A stretch of 16,552 nucleotides of DNA from Deltaproteobacteria bacterium (lineage in GTDB: Bacteria > Desulfobacterota > Syntrophia > Syntrophales > UBA2210), in the NCBI GenBank assembly GCA_016935935.1, contig JAFGPZ010000193.1:1-16552 (forward strand), given 5' to 3'. Every line of letters begins with the position of its first letter. Position 1 is the stretch's first letter. This document shows positions 13,516-16,552 of the stretch, in pieces. Made by a program: the position numbers and the translations under genes. The notes under the pieces were generated by a model, which was not told the origin of the DNA, made no database searches, and saw only the letters and a list, made by a program, of their open reading frames with translations.

Positions 13516-15168
13516 ATGGCTATTGAGAGTAATGTTACACCGCAGCAGATTGAAGAGTATACTCGCTTGGGCTATTGGGACAAATGGACATTCTGCGATT
13601 ACATCAAAAGGTGGTCGAAGGCGTTTCCCGATAAAGAAGCACTCATTGATGGGAATACCCGTCTTACGTGGTCACAGTATGAAACCATGATGGACAGAAT
13701 GGCCCTTAATTTTCTTGAGTTGGAGATAAAACGTGATGATCTTGTTGTTACGCAGATTCCCAATTGTGTCGAGGCTGTTATTACGGAAATGGCTTTGGCG
13801 CGGATCGGCGCATGTATTGTGCCGTTGGCAATGCCGTGGCGGGAGCATGAATTAAATTATGTTCTAGGTCTAACAGAATCTCCCGCTGTTATTGTCTCTC
13901 GTGAGTATGCAGGGTTCAACTATGTAAACCAGGCAAAATCATTGCAGTCTCAGAATTCCAACCTCAAGCATATCATTGTCCTTGGTGGTGATGCGCCGGA
14001 AGGTACAGTGTCATTTCCCGAGATGTGGAATAACAAATTAGAAGAGAAATACGCTGAAGACTATCTTGATAAAAATTTTGTGATCGATGCAAACGACGTT
14101 CTGACAATGTGTTTCACCTCAGGAACAGAAGCTGATCCGAAGGGGTGCCCGAGGACGCATAATCACTGGAAGGTCTTCGAAAGATCCGCATTTCTCCACC
14201 ATCTCACAGAGAATGTTAGTGACAAGGTGGTTATGGCGCTTCCGTGGATTAACCTGTTTGCCCAGAGTGTTGGAATTCTTTCAATGGCCATGGTTGGTGG
14301 TACGGTGATCCTGCTGGACGGATTTAACCCCGCCGTAATGGCTCAAACCATTCATAATGAAAAAGCAACGCTGTATGCGGGTGTGCCGGCCATGCATGTT
14401 GCCATTCTTAACTATCCTGAACTTGACAAGTATGATCTCAGTTCTTTGAGGGTTGTTGCAAGTGGCGGTGCTCCTTGCCCAACGGCAGTGATCAGGCAGA
14501 TGATGGAGAAGTTCGGATGCCTGATGTGGAACGGATTCGGTTCCAATGAGGGACATTTGAATGTAACCGAGGTTGGCCTCGATCCGGAACTCGTATCAAC
14601 GACGATAGGATTACAGCAGCTTTACAGCGATGTGAAAATCGTTGACGAAAGTAACAACAGGGTCGGCACTGGTGTCGTAGGAGAATACTGCCAGAAAGCA
14701 TCGTTTGTAATTGCAGGGTATTATAAACGTCCGGATCTCAATAAAGAAAAATGGGATGATGAGGGGTTCTATCATACCGGTGACGCGTGTTTCGTCGACG
14801 AGGCCGGGTTCTACCATTTTTCCACTCGCCTCAAAGATATTATCATTCGGGGCGGCATGAATATCAGTGCAGAAGAGGTTGAGTTTGTACTTTACAGACA
14901 TCCCAAAATACTCAATATTGCACTGGTGGGAATGCCCGATGACAGACTGGGAGAACGAGCGTGTGCGTATGTGGAACTTAAGGAAAAGGGCGACAAGATT
15001 ACAATAGAGGAAATTCAATCATTTATGGAACAGGAAAAGGTTGCCAAATACAAATGGCCCGAGCGTGTCGAGATTCTTGATGCGTTGCCGAGAACGCCTA
15101 CCGGTAAAGTGCTCAAATATGTCTTGAGAGAGGAGATTGCAAAGCAAATAGAAGCAGAAAAAAAATAA
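13516..15168 (+). CDS. AMP-forming acyl-CoA ligase (ANL superfamily)
   Basis: A 550-residue adenylate-forming ligase that activates a carboxylic acid with ATP and CoA through an acyl-AMP. The phosphate-binding loop is TSGTEADPKG (residues 201-210), with Glu-Ala-Asp where most members have Thr-Gly-x. NGFGSNEGH occupies the A5 position, YHTGDACFVDEAGFYHFSTR and KDIIIRGGMNISAEEVE form the hinge region, and PRTPTGK carries the catalytic Lys531. The start at 13516 follows GGGGAGGAAG. The sequence type recalls 2,3-dihydroxybenzoate-AMP ligase-like and cyclohexanecarboxylate-CoA ligases of anaerobes. The substrate cannot be read; glutarate, a cyclic carboxylate, or benzoate would fit the neighbouring glutaryl-CoA pathway. 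It ends the + strand series and is followed by a strong terminator. The long leader with hairpins suggests separate control from gcdA. Confidence 0.9.
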   Translation: MAIESNVTPQQIEEYTRLGYWDKWTFCDYIKRWSKAFPDKEALIDGNTRLTWSQYETMMDRMALNFLELEIKRDDLVVTQIPNCVEAVITEMALARIGACIVPLAMPWREHELNYVLGLTESPAVIVSREYAGFNYVNQAKSLQSQNSNLKHIIVLGGDAPEGTVSFPEMWNNKLEEKYAEDYLDKNFVIDANDVLTMCFTSGTEADPKGCPRTHNHWKVFERSAFLHHLTENVSDKVVMALPWINLFAQSVGILSMAMVGGTVILLDGFNPAVMAQTIHNEKATLYAGVPAMHVAILNYPELDKYDLSSLRVVASGGAPCPTAVIRQMMEKFGCLMWNGFGSNEGHLNVTEVGLDPELVSTTIGLQQLYSDVKIVDESNNRVGTGVVGEYCQKASFVIAGYYKRPDLNKEKWDDEGFYHTGDACFVDEAGFYHFSTRLKDIIIRGGMNISAEEVEFVLYRHPKILNIALVGMPDDRLGERACAYVELKEKGDKITIEEIQSFMEQEKVAKYKWPERVEILDALPRTPTGKVLKYVLREEIAKQIEAEKK

Positions 15169-15222
15169 ATAAATAAAGTTCTTCAGTGGTCCTTTCTGAT
15201 TTCCTTTCAACCCTTTAACTTG

Positions 15223-15260
15223 GAGGCGGGATTCCTAGAATTCCCGCCTCTAATTTTTTA
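15223..15260 (+). terminator. Intrinsic terminator after the acyl-CoA ligase gene
   Basis: GAGGCGGGA (15223-15231) pairs with TCCCGCCTC (15242-15250) around a 10-base loop, followed by TAATTTTTTA. It lies 55 bases after the ligase stop and ends the + strand gene series before the opposing - strand gene. Confidence 0.88.
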
Positions 15261-15328
15261 AAGGCATTACAGCCGAAGAAGCGTGATAACACCTGATTAG
15301 TTCATCGTTTTTTAAAAATGTGTGGATC

Positions 15329-15356
15329 GTTAAGACAAATCTACAAAACACTTAAC
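15329..15356 (-). terminator. Weak hairpin at the 3' end of the - strand hydrolase gene
   Basis: GTTAAG (15329-15334) and CTTAAC (15351-15356) form a 6-bp inverted repeat with a 16-base loop, a short way past the stop of the - strand gene. It is a poor terminator candidate: the stem is AT-rich and there is no clean T-run. Confidence 0.22.
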
Positions 15357-15369
15357 AGGAATTGTCCAG

Positions 15370-16269
15370 TTATTCCCCTAGATCTTTGACTATGTGTTTC
15401 ACCATCTGGCGGCACACCTGCTGTATGATGTCCGGTGACAATGAATCGAAAAGATCACCGGAGTAGTAAGTATTATAGAGTTCCAGAGCAGTCGTAGTCA
15501 CATCTTTCGTGCGAAGATACAGTGTTTCCATCAGTAAGCGGTACCGATGTGCCATTTCAAAGGAATCGGTGATAAAGGTTCGGGCTTCTTCTCCGGTGAG
15601 ATATCCATAATGTTCGGAACAGAGATAATCAGTGGTCAATATGCTCAGTTTTTCCAGGCTTTTCTGATAGAGGGAAAAATCTGAATTAGCCATGATGATA
15701 ATTGTATCTTCGAATGGAATTCCCGCGCTGTCAGAGGGGAAAAGGGCCTGACACTTCGGGATATACGCTGAAAGAGAGCAGGGCGAATGGCCTGGAGTAT
15801 CATAAATCTCGATTTCAATATTACCGAGATCAAAACGGTATCCTTCCGAAATTGCCCGGCCCGATATATCGTCACGCCAGTCTATGTCGTAATGGGCGCA
15901 TGCTTCAGACATGCCGACGTTTTTGATCGTCTGCCTCGAGAATTTATTGGTAATAGTGACAATTTGGGGATTATCCAGTGTTTTCCACCCGGAAGACGAT
16001 GCGAAAAGCTCCAGCTTGGGGCTGCGGCGTTTTAGAAAGGGTACAATGCCGATATGGTCGAAATGCGTATGGAGGATCAGAAGTTTGGTTATTTTACTCT
16101 CATCAATGCTGAATTCTTCGAACTGTTGAAGAACTTCAGGGATAATATAGCTCGACCCTCCCCCGATTATAATGGACTCGTTGTCACCCTCTACTAGATA
16201 GATTGAGGAATCTTTTCCGCCCAAGTGCCATAGGTGATCACAGACTTTACCAGCATTGCGAATTCTCAT
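15370..16269 (-). CDS. Metallo-beta-lactamase-fold hydrolase
   Basis: A 299-residue MBL-fold protein on the - strand. The metal-binding motif HTHFDH is at residues 67-72, followed by the TPGHSP histidine, FPSDSAG with the bridging aspartate, and a late SEHYG histidine, so both metal sites look intact. The start at 16269 follows GGAGGGAAACGACA on the - strand. There is no signal peptide, so it should be cytoplasmic. The glyoxalase II-like layout suggests thioester hydrolysis, and being beside acyl-CoA genes makes an acyl-CoA thioesterase possible, but this is inference; MBL-fold proteins also act on many other substrates. It is convergent with the ligase gene and divergent from the gene starting at 16538, so it is transcribed alone. 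Confidence 0.88.
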   Translation of the reverse strand: MRIRNAGKVCDHLWHLGGKDSSIYLVEGDNESIIIGGGSSYIIPEVLQQFEEFSIDESKITKLLILHTHFDHIGIVPFLKRRSPKLELFASSSGWKTLDNPQIVTITNKFSRQTIKNVGMSEACAHYDIDWRDDISGRAISEGYRFDLGNIEIEIYDTPGHSPCSLSAYIPKCQALFPSDSAGIPFEDTIIIMANSDFSLYQKSLEKLSILTTDYLCSEHYGYLTGEEARTFITDSFEMAHRYRLLMETLYLRTKDVTTTALELYNTYYSGDLFDSLSPDIIQQVCRQMVKHIVKDLGE

Positions 16270-16537
16270 TGTCGTTTCCCTCCGTTTTTATAGTTAAGAA
16301 GATTTCACATACGGAGCTACCGTTATAGGGTAGTCGCGTGAAAGTGTATCGACACCTTTACGTTTTGCACCAATAGATGTATATGATATTTCGGAAGTAA
16401 CAGAATTAATGGAGTCATGTCAAGTGTGAGCGAACTATAGTGATTAAAAAATCATACTAGCATTGTGATTCCTAGATAACATTGCAGTTATTATAGTATT
16501 GTGATATTTTTCTTCCTAAAAAGCAGGGAGGGGGAAA

Positions 16538-16552
16538 ATGCCATTTAAAAGA
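16538..16552 (+). CDS. Start of a gene cut by the window edge
   Basis: An ATG preceded by AGGGAGGGGGAAA, a strong ribosome binding site, opens a frame reading MPFKR to the window end. Product unknown. The 268-base gap between it and the divergent - strand gene should hold both promoters; I could not assign boxes reliably, though ATTGTGAT occurs twice (about 16461 and 16499). Confidence 0.5.

Noticed and set aside
16461..16506. Promoter with TATAGT and repeated ATTGTGAT before the gene at 16538
   Set aside because: TATAGT is an acceptable -10 box, but no -35 box is found at 16-18 bases; the two repeats are short and may be chance in AT-rich DNA.
1..16552. tRNA, rRNA, CRISPR or insertion sequence
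   Set aside because: No T-loop-like GTTCGAATC pattern in a cloverleaf, no regular spaced repeats beyond those listed, and no transposase motif was seen.

Overview
The window suggests an anaerobic deltaproteobacterium of the Desulfobacterota, most likely a syntrophic fermenter or sulfate reducer of the Syntrophus/Smithella/Desulfococcus type. This rests on gene content and on remembered protein resemblance, not on a search. The acyl-CoA dehydrogenase closely resembles the non-decarboxylating glutaryl-CoA dehydrogenase of Desulfococcus multivorans, the carboxyltransferase resembles glutaconyl-CoA decarboxylase alpha of Acidaminococcus, and the PAS-LuxR regulator is of a kind common in these bacteria. 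GC is moderate (mid-40s percent by eye). No rRNA, tRNA, CRISPR array or insertion sequence was seen.

Layout. Bases 1-1427 are the 3' part of a multi-PAS regulator with a LuxR-type DNA-binding end. Bases 1863-15168 hold nine main genes, all on the + strand: a crotonase-fold protein with isomerase-like active site; a family I CoA-transferase; a SatP/YaaH-type acetate channel; a gap of about 990 bases holding a terminator, small doubtful ORFs and a second terminator-like hairpin; then 3-hydroxyacyl-CoA dehydrogenase, enoyl-CoA hydratase, an SCP2-type thiolase coupled to an OB-fold/DUF35 partner, glutaryl-CoA dehydrogenase, glutaconyl-CoA decarboxylase alpha, and an AMP-forming acyl-CoA ligase. 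(Counting the OB-fold partner separately gives ten.) A strong terminator follows the ligase. A metallo-beta-lactamase-fold hydrolase lies on the - strand at 15370-16269, and a further + strand gene appears to begin at 16538.

How the genes work together. The enzymes spell a nearly complete route: a carboxylic acid is activated by the ligase or CoA-transferase; glutaryl-CoA is oxidised to glutaconyl-CoA, decarboxylated to crotonyl-CoA, hydrated to 3-hydroxybutyryl-CoA, oxidised to acetoacetyl-CoA, and cleaved to two acetyl-CoA. Acetate can then leave through the SatP-like channel. This is the lower pathway of anaerobic benzoate, cyclohexanecarboxylate and glutarate breakdown, and in syntrophs it can run in reverse. 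The beta, gamma and delta subunits of the sodium-pumping decarboxylase, and electron-transfer flavoprotein genes, are not in the window.

Most genes have their own strong ribosome binding site and gaps of 100-400 bases, several holding inverted repeats. The oddest points are an NAD-binding loop in the 3-hydroxyacyl-CoA dehydrogenase that looks like a healed frameshift, a half-lost zinc ribbon in the thiolase partner, a three-unit hairpin array carrying anti-Shine-Dalgarno-like sequences before the ligase gene, and an in-frame PAS duplication in a gene with a steep GC gradient.
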